Part shown: piece by piece, positions 35,523 through 48,800 of the stretch | Layout: every line of letters starts with the position of its first letter | Numbering within the stretch: position 1 is the stretch's first letter | DNA from: Eulemur rufifrons | Taxonomy: Eukaryota; Chordata; Mammalia; Primates; Lemuridae | Direction of reading: 5' to 3' | DNA: 64,000 bases | Assembly: GCF_041146395.1 (NCBI RefSeq) | Contig: NC_090983.1 | Coordinates: 63,247,501 to 63,311,500 of the forward strand | Notes under the pieces: model-generated | The model's database searches: none | Told to the model about the DNA's origin: nothing | What the model saw: only the letters and a program-made list of their open reading frames with translations | Translations under genes and position numbers: made by a program

Positions 35523-37938
35523 CTGTGGTCATCACAAAGTAAATAAGGTAATCAAAACGGGAAAAATGTGATAAATCATATTCTAGCCCGGGGCTTCACA
35601 TACAGTAATCCATCTATGTATAGTTTAAATAAATACACATATCATCTCATTTGGCCTTTTTCTATAACTTTTTTCTTTAATTATGGATTATTTTAATTTG
35701 TCATCAATAAGCTAAATACTCTAATTTTTCTGTTCATTATTTTTAAAAGAAACTTCTTGAGCATCAACAATCTTGAAATTTTAGTAGGGAAAAGTATACG
35801 TACTCAACATAATAAATATACTTTAACTATAATTAGAATATGCCAACAGATTTAATATTTCATTCTATATTACTTTAATTTTTGTATACAACATATTTTA
35901 ATTAAAATACTCAAAATAAGCTTATCTCAAAAGAAATATAATCATGTTTTTCCTTATACTATAAATTATGACTTAAAACTTCATCTTTTTTCTAGGTTGT
36001 TCTACATTGTTCACATTCTATACCTGGTCTGATAATTCTTCAATTTTATTTTTTCATCAAAGAATTTAGATGTGACAGAGTAAAGAAAACAAGAATAAAA
36101 ATATTAACATTTGGAATTGCTGAAGAGCCATAGTTGAATTTCTGACATGAGATGTCTGTGACTGAAATGAATGCACACAAAACAAAAGCAATCATTAATA
36201 AGAAGAAATTCTAAGAGCAAAAGGTGAACTCTGAAAAATGAATGTAAAATATCCTTAAGAATAAATATCAATTTTTAGGTATAAGTCCTCAGTGAAAATC
36301 AAGCAGTGACTCTAAAGTAAATTTTAAAAGGCCTATTTCTTGTTTCTAATACATTTGAATTGCTTTTTATGGAACTTCATTTTCAGGGGAAAAGAGTTTA
36401 TCTGCTCTAGTAATTGATTTTATGCCCTCATGTTAATAAAATGGGGGTTAAGGATTAAAGTGGGAATAACCAAGAGGGAGAGGAAAGAGCTCTGGCAAAT
36501 ATGGGTGAAGCTAAGAATATTTTGTAGGCTAGATAATTCTTTTGTAGATCTAATCATGTGATAATATTTATTCCAAAAGTTTAAGATGAAGAAATTTAAA
36601 ATTTCTAGGAGTAACTTAGAAAATCTGTAATAACACTTTAACGACTACATTAAATAATGTTCTTAGATCGAACATTGAATATGTTGCTTTCTGAAATTAA
36701 GACCTCTATGTAGCTATCTGTAGGATAAGGGCACCACAAAACATAAAATGCAGTATATGGAATATATGTTTTATCACAAGGATTAAATATGAAAACGATC
36801 AGCAGTACTTCATCAAAAAATACCAAATAGAACCAATATTTTATTTTAAAGAAAAGGAAGAAAGATTTAACAAAATAAAACTGCTTATAAAAAGAAATAA
36901 ATGACAAATATTACAAATTCTAAAGTTTTTAACCTACAAATATACTCCCAAATATAAATTTGTAAATTGATAATGTGTATTGGATTATATAGCAAATATT
37001 TTGCTTTTGTAGGATCTAAACTTTTAATTTATAGATAAAAAAGCATTTAATAAGATTAAATTTTATGGGATTTGTTATGGCATTTTTGCATGTATATTTC
37101 TAGCTAGGAGAAGTGTACACATTAAAAATGCTTTAAATTAGTCATGCTTTATATTTCCCTTATATTGCAAAAATTCCTAAGACAAGTATAAAAGATTTCC
37201 TATGCACTGTTAGCCCTGTGAGAAAAACATAATAAATCTTCATAAGTTTTTAAGAGCCTAAAAGAATAAACAATTAAGTTTTAACCCTCAGTGGAAAGAA
37301 TAATGATACAATACTAATACATTGGAACAATATTTAAAATGAGAAAATATCTTTTAAAAAATCTATAATTGCTAGTCAATATGAGTTATATTGGTAATAC
37401 TTGAAGTTTAAATTCCACCTAGAAAACTTCCTTTAAACTCTTCTATGGCTTGACAAATGCCATATTCTCAACTATTAAATTCTGTATGTCAGGCAGGTGC
37501 CAATTATAGAAATAACTGCTTTAAGAAAAAAAATTAATTAAATCAAGAAATATATAGCATGCCAAATTAGTTTAATTTTATAAAAGGATATATATGGTCC
37601 TTACACGTGATTTTTTAAAATTACATAATACGTAATATATCATTGATACTGCCACTTAGAAGAAGCATTAAAATATACAGAATTTAATTTCAGGATTAGC
37701 AAATTTGTCATTTGATTTAAAATGTAATAAATTATAGTTACATATTTGGGGTAGGCATTATATTCATTACATTATATTATTCTTGGAGTAGACATATATT
37801 TGGGGGGATAATAGATGATATATTATCCAATTACATTATCATATGTTATTCCTGGAACATAATATTCCCAAAATATTTTTGTATTTGTGGTATTATATAA
37901 TTCATAAAGAACTTTATCTGTTATATTGAAACTATCTT

Positions 37939-38907
37939 ATTTTTTTTTATTTCAGAATATTATGGGGGTACAAACATTTTGGTTACATAAAATGCCTTTG
38001 CCTCACCCAAGCCAGGGCTACAAGCATGCCCTTCCCCCATACAGTGCGTTCTGCATCCATTAGTTTTGAATTTACCCACCCCTACCATCCCTCCCACCTG
38101 ACTGGCACCCAGTGAATATTACTATCATGTGAGCACCTTAGTGTTGATCAGTTACTACCACTTTGATGGTGAGTACATGCAGTACTTGTTTTTCCATTCT
38201 TGTGATATCTCACTTCAAAGGATGGGCTCAAGCTCTATGCAGGATAATATCAGAGGTGCTAGTCACCATTGTTTTTTGTAGTTGAGTAGTATTCCATGGT
38301 ATATATATATCATATTTGATTAATCCACTCACATATTGATGGGCACTTGTATTGTTTCCACATCTTTGCAATTGTGAATTGTGCTGCCATAAACATTTGA
38401 GTGCAGATGTCTTTATTATAGAATGTCTTTTTTTTCCTTTGGGTAGATGCCTAGTAGTGGGATTGCTGGATCAAATGGTATTTCTATTGTTAGCTCTTTG
38501 AGATATCTCGAAATTACTTTCCACAGGGGTTGTACTAATTTGCAGTCCCACCAGCAGTGTAAGAGTGTTCCAATCTCTCCACAGCCATGCCAGTATTTGT
38601 TGGTTTGGGACTTTTTGATAAAGGCCATTCTCACTGAAGTTAGGTGATATCTCATTGTGGTCTTGATTTTCATTGCCCTAATGATTAGAGATGTTGAGCA
38701 CTTTTATACATGTTTGCTGGCCATTATTCTGTCTTCTTTTGAAAAGTTTTGGTTCATGTCCTTTGCCCATTTTTTGATGGGATTGTTAGATTTTTTCTTG
38801 TTAATTTTCTTAAGTTCTATATAGATTCAAATTGTCAGCCCTTTATTGGATGCATCCCGTTCTGTAGGTTGTCTATTTGCTCTAATGATAGTTTCCTTGG
38901 CTGTGCA
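37939..38907 (-). mobile_element. L1, 5'-truncated, antisense in plus orientation
   Basis: About 970 bases: T-run, 3' UTR, then the antisense end of ORF2 ([20 protein letters not shown] in the minus frame). It ends at GGCTGTGCA. Target duplication TGAAACTATCTT (37927-37938) and TGAAACTACCTT (38908-38919), 11 of 12 matching. It has no intact ORF. Confidence 0.93.
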
Positions 38908-39309
38908 TGAAACTACCTTTTAATATAACAAAAGATCATGTTTAAGGACCACAATTTAACCTTTTGTAAAATTATAACTACCTAAAACAGCTCTTGGGAT
39001 CTAGGTTGAATTACATCCCTAAGACAATCTCAAGTGGACCCAAACACTTGGAATGGACATAAATCCTGGAAGTTCCTGGTCCTCTGAATGGGATTTTGAA
39101 GAATCAAGCTATACTATTCTAGGTCTGGATTTACACTTATGCTTCTGGACTCTCCAAGCCCCACCTTTATGCTAAGAAGGGAAAATCCTTTATTTTGTGC
39201 ATTTGATACTTAAGCTGTGACACCAAGTTGAAGGGAAAATGCATGCAAATTTAGGGAGAAAGTTAAAGTCTTAAGCCCATCATAGAAAGTACAAGAAAAT
39301 GAGTAGAGA

Positions 39310-39455
39310 TTCTCTGGGGAAAAATAGTGTCTTGACACTAACTAGCCAGTGATCTTGAGTAGCTTTCTAATCTCTCTGGAATTCAGCTTTTTTGCTAACT
39401 TAATGAGATGTCTAAGGGTTCCTACAGTTCTAGGGTTTAATAATCCAACTCTCTG
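39310..39455 (+). repeat. MIR fragment
   Basis: CTAGCCAGTGATCTTGAGTA and GTTCCTACAGTTCTAGGGTT fit a diverged MIR. Confidence 0.6.
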
Positions 39456-40079
39456 TAACATGTCTCACACACCAAAGCTAGATACAGAAGAAAGTTCTTT
39501 CTACATTTAAAATTATGTGAAGCCTTCTTGGGTCATTGGAAATAAAAAAAAAAAAACACCAACATAAAAAAGCCATCTTCTCTATCAATTTAAAACACAG
39601 AGACTTATAGTATTTTGACATATCTTCTTTATTATAGGAAGCTAAAACCTGACAATTCAAGTTATATCCTAAATCATTCCTTAATGAATAAATTTGATGG
39701 GCCTATCCATTGGAAGGGTTAAAAATGTGTAGGTTGAATATAGATAGAACATAAGATCAAGTCATATGAAATGAATAAAGACCTATTTTTACCCTTAACA
39801 TCTCAAAATTCTACTGGGGTTTAATGGTGAAAGTCACCTGGGGACTAGCTGAGTTTTGATAAATTCACTACAAAACTGAAATCATAAGGCTAAAGGAAGA
39901 AAAAAATCTTAATTCACACACCTGCAAAATCTGGCAGTAAAATGTGTTTCCATAGTAATAGAGCACAACTGTTCTTTCCAACCCTACTTCTCTGCCCTCC
40001 CAGGTTATAAAGTAAGAAGTGTTATTACTTTTCGTTTTTTTTTTTTTTAATTCCAAAACTAAAGGCTTAAATTGTTTTG

Positions 40080-40405
40080 TTTTGTTTGAGACAGAGTCTC
40101 ACTCTGTTGCCCTGGCTAGAGCGCTGTGGCGTCAGCCTAGCTCACAGCAACCTCAAACTCCTGGGCTCAAGTGATCCTTCTGCCTCAGTCTCTCGAGTAG
40201 CTGGGACTACAGGCATGTGCCACCATGCCAGGCTAATTTTTTCTATATATATTTTTAGTTGTCCATATAATTTCTTTCTATTTTTAGTACAGACGGGGTC
40301 TCGCTCTTGTTCAGGCTGGTCTTGAACTCCTGAGCTCAAACCATCCACCTGCCTTGGCCTCCCAGAGTGCTTAGGATTACAGGGGTGAGCCACCATGCCC
40401 GGCCT
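40080..40405 (-). mobile_element. Alu, lemur type, antisense in plus orientation
   Basis: Begins TTTGAGACAGAGTCTCACTC and ends CATGCCCGGCC. The linker contains the extended form reading TCTATATATATTTTTAGTTG on the plus strand. Flanked by a perfect 16-bp target duplication, GGCTTAAATTGTTTTG, at 40064-40079 and 40406-40421. It has the same orientation as SLC4A10 transcription. Confidence 0.96.
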
Positions 40406-40559
40406 GGCTTAAATTGTTTTGAATCTTGCAGGATTCATTCAGGAAGTACATCCTAAACACTTTTCAAGGCACTAAACATCCAGTGGAAACCAAAACATAT
40501 TAAATTCAGATCAATCTTTGATACTATCATTTGTACTAATATTATTATTAATAATAATA

Positions 40560-40790
40560 ATAGTAACCACCTTCTGTTGAGCACCTGCTGTAATATCCAG
40601 CACCCTGTCAGGCGCTCTCTCTCTCTAAATTTTCTCTGTACATCTTCACAACAAAACTGTAAATAGGAATTTTTATTCTTATTTTGCAAATGAGAAGCCT
40701 GAAGTTCAGTAAACTTGTCCAAGATCAGAGAGTTTATAAGTGCTAGAGTCAGGATTTAATGTCTCATGTTCTTTCACCAAAGTCATGTTC
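40560..40790 (-). repeat. MIR, antisense
   Basis: TTATTTTGCAAATGAGAAGC, CTTGTCCAAGATCAGAGAGT and GCTAGAGTCAGGATTTAATG are the antisense MIR core. Confidence 0.78.
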
Positions 40791-41496
40791 TTTCCAATGT
40801 GCCAGGGTATGAACAAGGGACTGAGGAATACACGTGTCTGGCATTAAATAGAGGGCTCTAGAAATTTAACTTGCCTATTAAAAGATTGAATGGGCCAGTG
40901 AACCGAAATGCAGTGAGGAAGAAGAGGATTAAAGGAAAGAAAATCTATTTTTCACTCTTCTGTAGTTTTAATTGTTTGGGGGGATCTGAAGATGAGACTA
41001 CTGTCTCCAACTGGCAGTCTTCATTTTCTTTCTTATGTGATGAAATATTTTTGAAGGCTGCAAAGATAGGTTACACAACTAAAAGCAAAATGATACAGAG
41101 ATATAATATTCAATGTATAAAGTTTATATTATTTTTAAAAAGTTAAAAGGTAATTTATTTAAACAGATGAGCTATGTGGTTTATAACCATTGTTTTTGAG
41201 AATGTTAAATGTGCCTTTGTAATACTGTTAATGCTTGCATGAATAAATAAACAACTTGTTATGTCATGGCTTTTAAGATACTGTTTCAACTTAAAAATAT
41301 CAGAAATTAAATGTATGGCAGTTTGTGACAACTTTATTCCAACTTGCAGATGAATGAAGATGTAATGCTTTAAAAAGATAACTTTTAGAGTGGCAGATGG
41401 AATGCATTTGAACTGGCTTAATGTTTGAATCACATGCCTCCATATAGTGAAATGAACTTTGAACCACTGTAGAAATGCCCCCGAGGATGCCCTCAC

Positions 41497-41586
41497 CTCT
41501 CTCTCTTGCTGGTGTGGAGGTCCTTTTTCATGCCTTTGTTTCATCCCACATGGACTAGTATGCCCCTTTTGTTGGCCTCCCAGTCC
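41497..41586 (-). CDS. SLC4A10: SLC4A10 30-residue cassette exon (N-terminal insert)
   Basis: This is a 90-nt exon, phase 0 at both ends, encoding 30 residues that begin GLGGQQKGHTSP and end PPHQQERE. It is flanked by acceptor ATGCGTGCAG and donor GAG|GTGAGG. The peptide is hydrophilic, rich in Gly, Gln, His, Lys and Arg, with one Cys. It matches the alternatively included N-terminal cassette known from SLC4A10 isoforms. Skipping it joins Phe-Ser-Lys to Val-Asp-Leu without changing frame. The stretch before the acceptor has few pyrimidines, which fits regulated rather than constitutive inclusion. A longer open frame runs past the donor toward 41155, but that part is intron. Regulation of the cytoplasmic domain by this insert is inferred from the family. 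Confidence 0.93.
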
Positions 41587-42577
41587 CTGCACGCATAATT
41601 AACAGACTTAAGCTGGTACACCATGCTCCCACGGAGACTCCGCCAGGCACCAGAGGGAGAGCATGCACATAACTAGACCTAGATCATTTAGGCATTGTCA
41701 GAGGGATTCTGAAACAGGTCCAAGGAGCTGATTACTAATAATCTTTTCAGAACCTCGATTCAGGCTACTTCCTCTACCGCTGCCTCCCATTCCCACCTCC
41801 CCCCACTACTATTGTACAATCATTGCCAGTGCTAAGGGCTTTATTAAAGTATTATTCTTTGTTACTACTGTTTCAGCCACTCAGATAGAGAGAATTGTTG
41901 ACCCTCCTTATTTTTACCCAAGCTTGAAATTCCTCCTCTTTTCTATTCGACTCTCAGTTTGACATAGTTGACCATGGCACATATACAATGTCAGGAATTT
42001 GCTAACCCAAATCACGTTATTTTCACTGACTCATTTTCTTAGAATACAGTCAAGTAAATGATTTCATTTGAATTGTCTACAATTAGATGTATTCCTCAAC
42101 AGTCAGTCCTCCGTATGTTTTCATTCAAAACTCTGCTCAGTTTTATTATGCCCTTCTAGGATTTCCTTACACTTATGCCTCTGTCTGAATCACAGTGACA
42201 ATGAAATTTATATTTTAAATTTGCTTTCCCACAAATAAAGCAAAAGTTATTTTGAAAAAAAGAACACTAGCAAAAGTTTTTAAACAATAGATTAAACTTC
42301 TCTTAAATTCTCTGTGAAGCCCCTTATTCTTTTTATTGGAAGAGATACATTATACCAAGTGGCTGAAACCTGAAGACTATGCATAAAACTTATAAGTTCA
42401 GTTTTTGAAAATGTTACTTGTGAACTTAATGCTAACATTACCAGTAACAATATCAAGTTTTGGCTAAGAAACAATAAAAAATTGCATGCAAAATATTGTG
42501 TCAACACCTCTTAAAATGGGCAGTAATATCTAGTAGTAATTTAGCAGCTTACTTAGATGACAGGGAGAAAATCTTAC
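41587..42577 (-). other. SLC4A10 intron upstream of cassette, 991 bp
   Basis: Separates the tandem-acceptor exon from the 30-residue cassette. The approach to the cassette acceptor is purine-containing and lacks a long pyrimidine run. Apart from a possible L2-like fragment near 42100-42210, no repeat was seen. Conserved splicing elements may lie here, but none can be proved from one sequence. Confidence 0.88.
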
Positions 42578-42669
42578 CTTGCTGAAGTCAACAGTGCTGT
42601 TTTCTCTGCTAACATCGTTTTTATTTTCAACACAGGCTGGAGCAGACTGAGGAGAAACAACCTGACCTG
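42578..42669 (-). CDS. SLC4A10: SLC4A10 exon with tandem acceptor (AGQVVSPQ to TVDFSK)
   Basis: The exon encodes QVVSPQSAPACVENK followed by NDVSRENSTVDFSK and ends in phase 0 with AAG before GTAAGAT. The acceptor reads CTCTTTTAGCAG|GTCAGG. Cutting after TAG gives a 92-nt exon starting at 42669 and reads Asn-Ala-Gly-Gln; cutting after CAG starts at 42666 (89 nt) and reads Asn-Gly-Gln. Both keep the frame. The encoded segment is Ser/Asn-rich, looks like a flexible linker in the cytoplasmic domain, and lies directly upstream of the cassette insert. I recall the Ala-containing form from known SLC4A10 proteins, so at least the upstream site should be used. Confidence 0.95.
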
Positions 42670-42671
42670 CT
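42667..42671 (-). promoter_or_regulatory. Tandem splice acceptor (TAGCAG)
   Basis: On the minus strand TTTTAGCAG|GTCAGG offers two AG sites three bases apart. Either keeps the frame, changing Asn-Ala-Gly-Gln to Asn-Gly-Gln. TAG is nearer the branch region; CAG is the better-matching triplet. Confidence 0.88.
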
Positions 42672-45600
42672 AAAAGAGATTGTTATTACAGAATACAAAC
42701 AATTACTTCCAGAGTTCTAAACATATTGAGTAAAATATGAACTTCAATTGAACTAGACTAACATACATTTCTTAATGAGTTTATAATGTCAGCATGAAGC
42801 ATCAATATAAATAGATCTATGTCGATACAAAAATTCTTATTTATCAGTTACAGATAGAAATGGGAGAATTCAGTCAAGAACATTTAAACCAACTTTCAGA
42901 TCGAAACTTTAAAAGGTTTTTCTCTATGAAGAAAAATTGCCTACAAAATTATCTAAATGTAACCATGATTTTTAAACACCATTGATTCTAAATTTCAACC
43001 AAAACTAATGGTATATATAAAAAAGATAAGATAGACAGCTATTAGAATTTAAGCTCAGACTGAAGAATTTAAAATGTAAAGCATTAAAACAAGGACGAAT
43101 ATTTATCTGAAAATCACACAGTATATTTTTAGGGTCTATTGCATCTAAAAAGCCAAACCAATGAGAAAAAGTTCTTTGGCAGTAACTTTTAGAGATTTCT
43201 ATATAAGGGGTTCAGTTAGAAATTCCTTTATTTTACACAGTATGAACACTGTGAACCTGATTTTACGCCTGTGACTCTTCTATTACATAAGCATAATGAT
43301 ACAAAATAAGATAAGAGAAAAAATAAACTTGAATGTATTAGTTTCCCATTAACACTAACTAAAACTTAATTATTTTATACTTCTTTTCCCCACTATAGGG
43401 AAGATAATGGTATTAAGTGGATAGTAGAGCTGGGAATGTGAAATGGCTAGAAAACGTTAAATTCCATCACTAACTAAATGTGAAACATTCTTTGCAATCT
43501 CAAATCATCTGAAATCTGTCTGCAGTCAGCAATGAAATGAAAATTAAACCTCTCCCCATCTTCAGTTGTTACTTTTGCTATGAAATGAGTAATGATAACC
43601 CAACTTTGAAGCCTTCACCACATTTATGATCCTAATCCACCGACTCCAAAATACTTCTCTTATTCTCTCTCATCAGTCTTTTTTTTTTTTCTTTCATCTG
43701 TTCATCTGGCTATCTCATCAGTCTTAAATGTCAAAAATATTCACTCTGCCTAGCTCTCCTCTCTACCTAGCTAAAGCCAAATTTTATTCAAAGTTCACCT
43801 TCAGTGTCATTTTCTCCAATTACTTCCATCTCTGTCCAAACTTCTGTAAACTCTTAGTGTAAATACAAAAAAAAAAAAAAGAAACCCTTTTCTTTAAATT
43901 CTCTCCCAAAAACTCACTTATTCTTTATTACTGAGAAATTACCAAGTGCAATTAAAAACCACTAATTATTTACTTTCAGATATTACTATAATTTTGCTTT
44001 TTGGACTATTAAGCCTCTTAGGCAGGGGTCACTGTCACTAACTAATAGGTATAATTTTTTATGGCTTAAAATTGTTATATTGCCAAAAAGTAATAGGCTT
44101 AAGATTCTTCTAGAACTTAAATATTTTACTGCTTTCACTCAACAAAGTGAAACACTACATTTGGTGAAAAGAAAATAAAATGACTTTTTAGAGCAAGTTC
44201 ATCTCAAACTGTGTACACAAATTTTGAATATAGCATGTTCCAGGGAAATATATAAATTTCAGAGAAATGTCAAACCAGTTATATAAATTATTTTCATTCT
44301 CCCATTTCTAACTACAATGTGCAGCTATAGCTGTGAACTGTTCATTAGCAGCCATTCAATTTACCATTCTCAAAATAATAACTGTAATTTTTAAAAAACC
44401 TTTTACATAATGCATTTGTGCTACTAACAGATGTCTTCAATCACCAGTTTCACATCATTCTTCATATTTTCATGAGTTAGAACATTAGATTTATTTAAAC
44501 CTAAATTTATTGTATGTTCTATAAAATTGGTGAAATTTGAGTCATGGAAAAATTTTAAAATGTATATCTGCTTTCTTATAATAATTTATTTCATGTGATA
44601 TAAAACTACATGGAGGAGCAATTATCTAATTCTGTCAGCATACACATACAAAAAGAGAGTGAACCCAGTGCAAAATCATCAACTTTGAAGAGATTGAATT
44701 GGATAGAAAATATGCTGGGACTTAAAATTTGAAGAAATTGAATACTTTATGTTTTCACTTGTATACTTTAAGGAGAACATTTCATAAATTACCTTCAGGC
44801 CAGGCAATATGTTTAAAATATTGGCACTTGTATTTCTTCTTGTAAATAATAATAGTCGTTAATATATTAATATTATATGTAATAATTGTAATAACATATC
44901 GTTCTGTGCTATTCTCGTTCTAAGATGATAATTTTATAAAGTTGATAATCAGGAAAGCATTTAGAAACAATTTTTTATAAATATTTTAGGTGATATTGAT
45001 AATGACCTAGTTGAGAGTATTTATTTACCTGAAAAAGACATACTAGGACATGGCAAATTCCCTGCTAGTTCTTGATCCTATATATGTGCATAGAATATGC
45101 TAATGCAGGAAAAAAGCATAAAAACTACCAGCCTATGATATAGAAACATAAACTACAAATTTGATATCGTTTATATTTCAGAGTAAGCAGTTAAATAATA
45201 GGAGTAAGTATTAGTAGTTAAATATATTATTTAATTACATCAAAAGTCCTACAAAGTTTGAGGAGCATTTCAAATCTTGGTATTATTTCTAAAAGTATAA
45301 ATTAATTTGTTAAAGTGAAATAATACACATTAAATATATCTATCTTCAAGGGAGTTTTGACAACTTGGCAGGAGACAAAAAATGTATAGTTATTTAAAAA
45401 TTAAACTAACAAGTTTGGTTTGGGTTATTCTGAAAAAGTACAAGCCTTTGAAAAAGCTTAAAATTTTAAATTTTATTTGCTATATAAATAAAACTAGGCC
45501 GGGCGCGGTGGCTCACGCCTGTAATCCTAGCACTCTGGGAGGCCGAGGCGGGTGGATTGCTCAAGGTCAGGAGTTCGAGACCAGCCTGAGCGAGACCCCG

Positions 45601-45816
45601 TCTCTACTAAAAATAGAAAGACATTATATGGACAACTAAAAAAAAATCTATATAGAAAAAATTAGCCGGGCATAGTGGCGCATGCCTGTAGTCCCAGCTA
45701 CTCAGGAGGCTGAGGCAGTAGGATCGCTTAAGCCGAGGAGTCTGAGGTTGCTGTGAGCTAAGCTGACGCCACGGCACTCACTCTAGCCTGGGCAACAAAG
45801 TGAGACTCTGTCTCAA

Positions 45817-45853
<37 letters not shown>

Positions 45854-48800
45854 AAAACTCACACATGAATTATAGTCCATAGAACTAATGGAAACCTCAT
45901 AAATTAAAATAATTTTTATAATTCTGTTATCTGTTATAATCTTTGCCAAAATATTTATTTCTTTAGTTTGTTCTAATTATTGCCACCTTTCAGAAGAAGA
46001 TGATGGGATTGAATTTCAAAATGAATTTCATTAACTCAAATAATATTATATAAGAAGAATCAATAAATTTAGGTTTTGAAAGGGCATCTCTTATTTTCTT
46101 GCTGATATCTAAGGCAATAGTAGTTCACAGAATAATCATTTTCAAGTACAGGATTTTACCTTCAACCAGAAGTAAATATGTTTCCTAATAGAATAACAAA
46201 GAATTAGCTAGGATATTTTCCCCTTCAGGACAAAATAGTATAAAGTTAGGATTTAGTACTCATATATGTATGGAAGCTTTATGAATGCTAATTGTATATG
46301 ATAATTTTTCTAACCACTATGGCACGATGCTTGCAACATAAATGCTTTTGCCTATTTATTTATGTTATCTTTACTTTGCCCACTGATCACTACCCATATT
46401 AATATTTCCTGTAAATGAATGTCATTACAATGTTTAATTACCTCTATTATAGTACATACATAATTTTGAGATATGAAGATGACTATGAAAAAAATACATT
46501 TATTAACTCAGTAACCTTATTACGGTCAGGGTAAATTATTCAAAAACTGATGAAAAGTGCATATCATTAACATTAAGTGTCTATGACTATTTAAATGTAA
46601 ACATTTGAGAAACTTAACATCATTCTTCTCTATTTACCACACACATTTTTTCTGATTTGTTAAACTCAAAGAGTTCTTCATTTTAAATCCAAAATTCTAA
46701 TATTTGTTTGACATTTTATCAATTAAGGTATATATTATATAATATTCATATTAGCATCTATTTAAATTACTTTTTTTGAGTCATGAATGCATTTTTTTCC
46801 CCTCTAGACCTCCATATCGGGATCATATATCAGTCAGATAAGAAGTTATTATAGACCATGTATTTTTCTAGGAATAATTATAAAATGTGTGGGGCAAGCA
46901 TATGAGAAAATTGAGAGCATTTCGAGTGACTAGTAACTAGAAAATGGAAGCTCTGCTTTTCTGCTTGTTACACCGTAAGTTGTTCACTAAGTCTATTGTG
47001 AGACTGGCGTAGTCATTTCCTTCATTATAAAGTTGTGGGGAGGAACATGGGATCACATCAAAAGTACTATTTCATGACTTTAAGTAATGTCACTATCCTC
47101 AAAGCACCTCATGAAACACAACTGCAAATAAATATGTTCTCAAAAATCCTGTTGAGAAGTATATTAATTCATCTGTCTTATAGTCTTCTTCTTTAAGTAA
47201 ATTATATACATATGTATTATAAAACAACAGCTTTTAAATTTTTATTTGGCCAAATTCAAATCAATAGACTATATCTCTGAAGTATATTATTATTTGTTAC
47301 TGCTTAATCCACTGTAAATCATGTGCACTAGAAGGAAACTGGGATGAAGACATGGACGTACATTACTATTAACCTAGAGACCAAGCTGGTTTACACTACC
47401 TCAGAAACCTTGAACGCATTTAGAGTACCCAAAGGGTAGGAGATGAGGGAGGTACAGAGATGAGATGAGCCTGTTAGAGACAGACACAAGACAGAGCAAA
47501 ATAAAGAAATATAAAGATGAATGACAAAGTTACATACATGTGTAACAATACATTTATTCATGGGAATAGAAAACATGAAGAAAGGAGGGCTAAATATTTA
47601 GAAAATGTTGATTAGGTGAGGTACACTTCAAAAACATGGAAAGTATGCACATAATTAAACTTGGAGAAAAATTAGTAGGCCTGAAAATAATTAATGTAAT
47701 ATAAGAAATAATAAGTTTAAACACATCACACTAGAAATATGTTTGCTGTTAAATATAGTCTTAACATTCCGATTCAATAATGACAATATAGCCTCTAAAC
47801 AGATTCATCAGTTGTGTCAACAATGTCATCTTTATTTTCTTGGAACATCAGAAAATATCAACTTTAGTGAACAATGTTTAATTCTTTCATATACATGAAT
47901 ATTTTAATATGTTTTTTCCCAAGTGAGTCTAAGAATTATTATTCTAGATTTATTTTTTTCTTCAAAGGTAGAACATTATGAAGGACATATTTTAAACCTT
48001 GGTATTTTATTTATGAGACCACAGTATTTAAAAAACAGGAAAGCAAATAAATATCTAAACACATAAAAACATCATGCATCTGAAGAGAAAAAGAAGTGAT
48101 TATAAGACAATAAGTCTGATTTCCAAAACTGTAAATAAAAATCATGCACAATACATATGTGTACATTGCTTTAAGGCTGCAGTCTACCCAGGCCTAAAGA
48201 GTGAACTGGCGATATCCCATAGTTACAAATCTAAATGTTCTTTGGTAACCTATGGCTTTGAATGGTAAGTTACTTTCTGCTCTGTAACTCCTTTTGAGAT
48301 CCTAAATAAAAAGTACAAATGGAAAGTATTTGGATTAGGATGGAGAAAATACATATGAAGGAAAAGGAACAGAGTTAGAAATTATTATTATAGTAAAGGA
48401 CAGGGTGGAATAAAGACATCCTATACTTAAGGAAACTAAGAATCTCAACTTATTTTCAAAAGCATAAAAGTTATCACAAGGGTAATAATATTTTATAATA
48501 GATTTGTAATCCAAATGTCTCAACATGTAATTGTAATACCTAAACAATACAGATACTGATATTTTGCTTCCTAGATCATGTAACGTGAAAGTCTTATTTT
48601 TAGTATTAGAAACTCTTCCTAGATTCTACGAATTATTTGAATAACTGGATATATTTATTTTAAGTGCTTTTCACTCGTACCCTTTTGAGGTTCTAATGTC
48701 AAAGAAGATATTATTTTTCTATTAGTTTTGCTGTTGCTTTGCCAAATGTAACTGTCACTTTTTATTGAAACATCAGAATCAGGCATTTAATTCTCACAGT

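Larger units (their letters stand above)
35523..41496 (-). other. SLC4A10 intron downstream of cassette, 6.0 kb
   Basis: Very AT-rich from 35560 to 37930 with nothing recognisable. Then an antisense 5'-truncated L1 (37939-38907), a MIR (39310-39455), an antisense Alu with perfect target duplications (40080-40405) and an antisense MIR (40560-40790). Confidence 0.85.

Noticed and set aside
40077..40396. Protein-like frames on both strands
   Set aside because: Alu translations (the [20 protein letters not shown] type); the same applies to 45382-45639 and 55559-55756.
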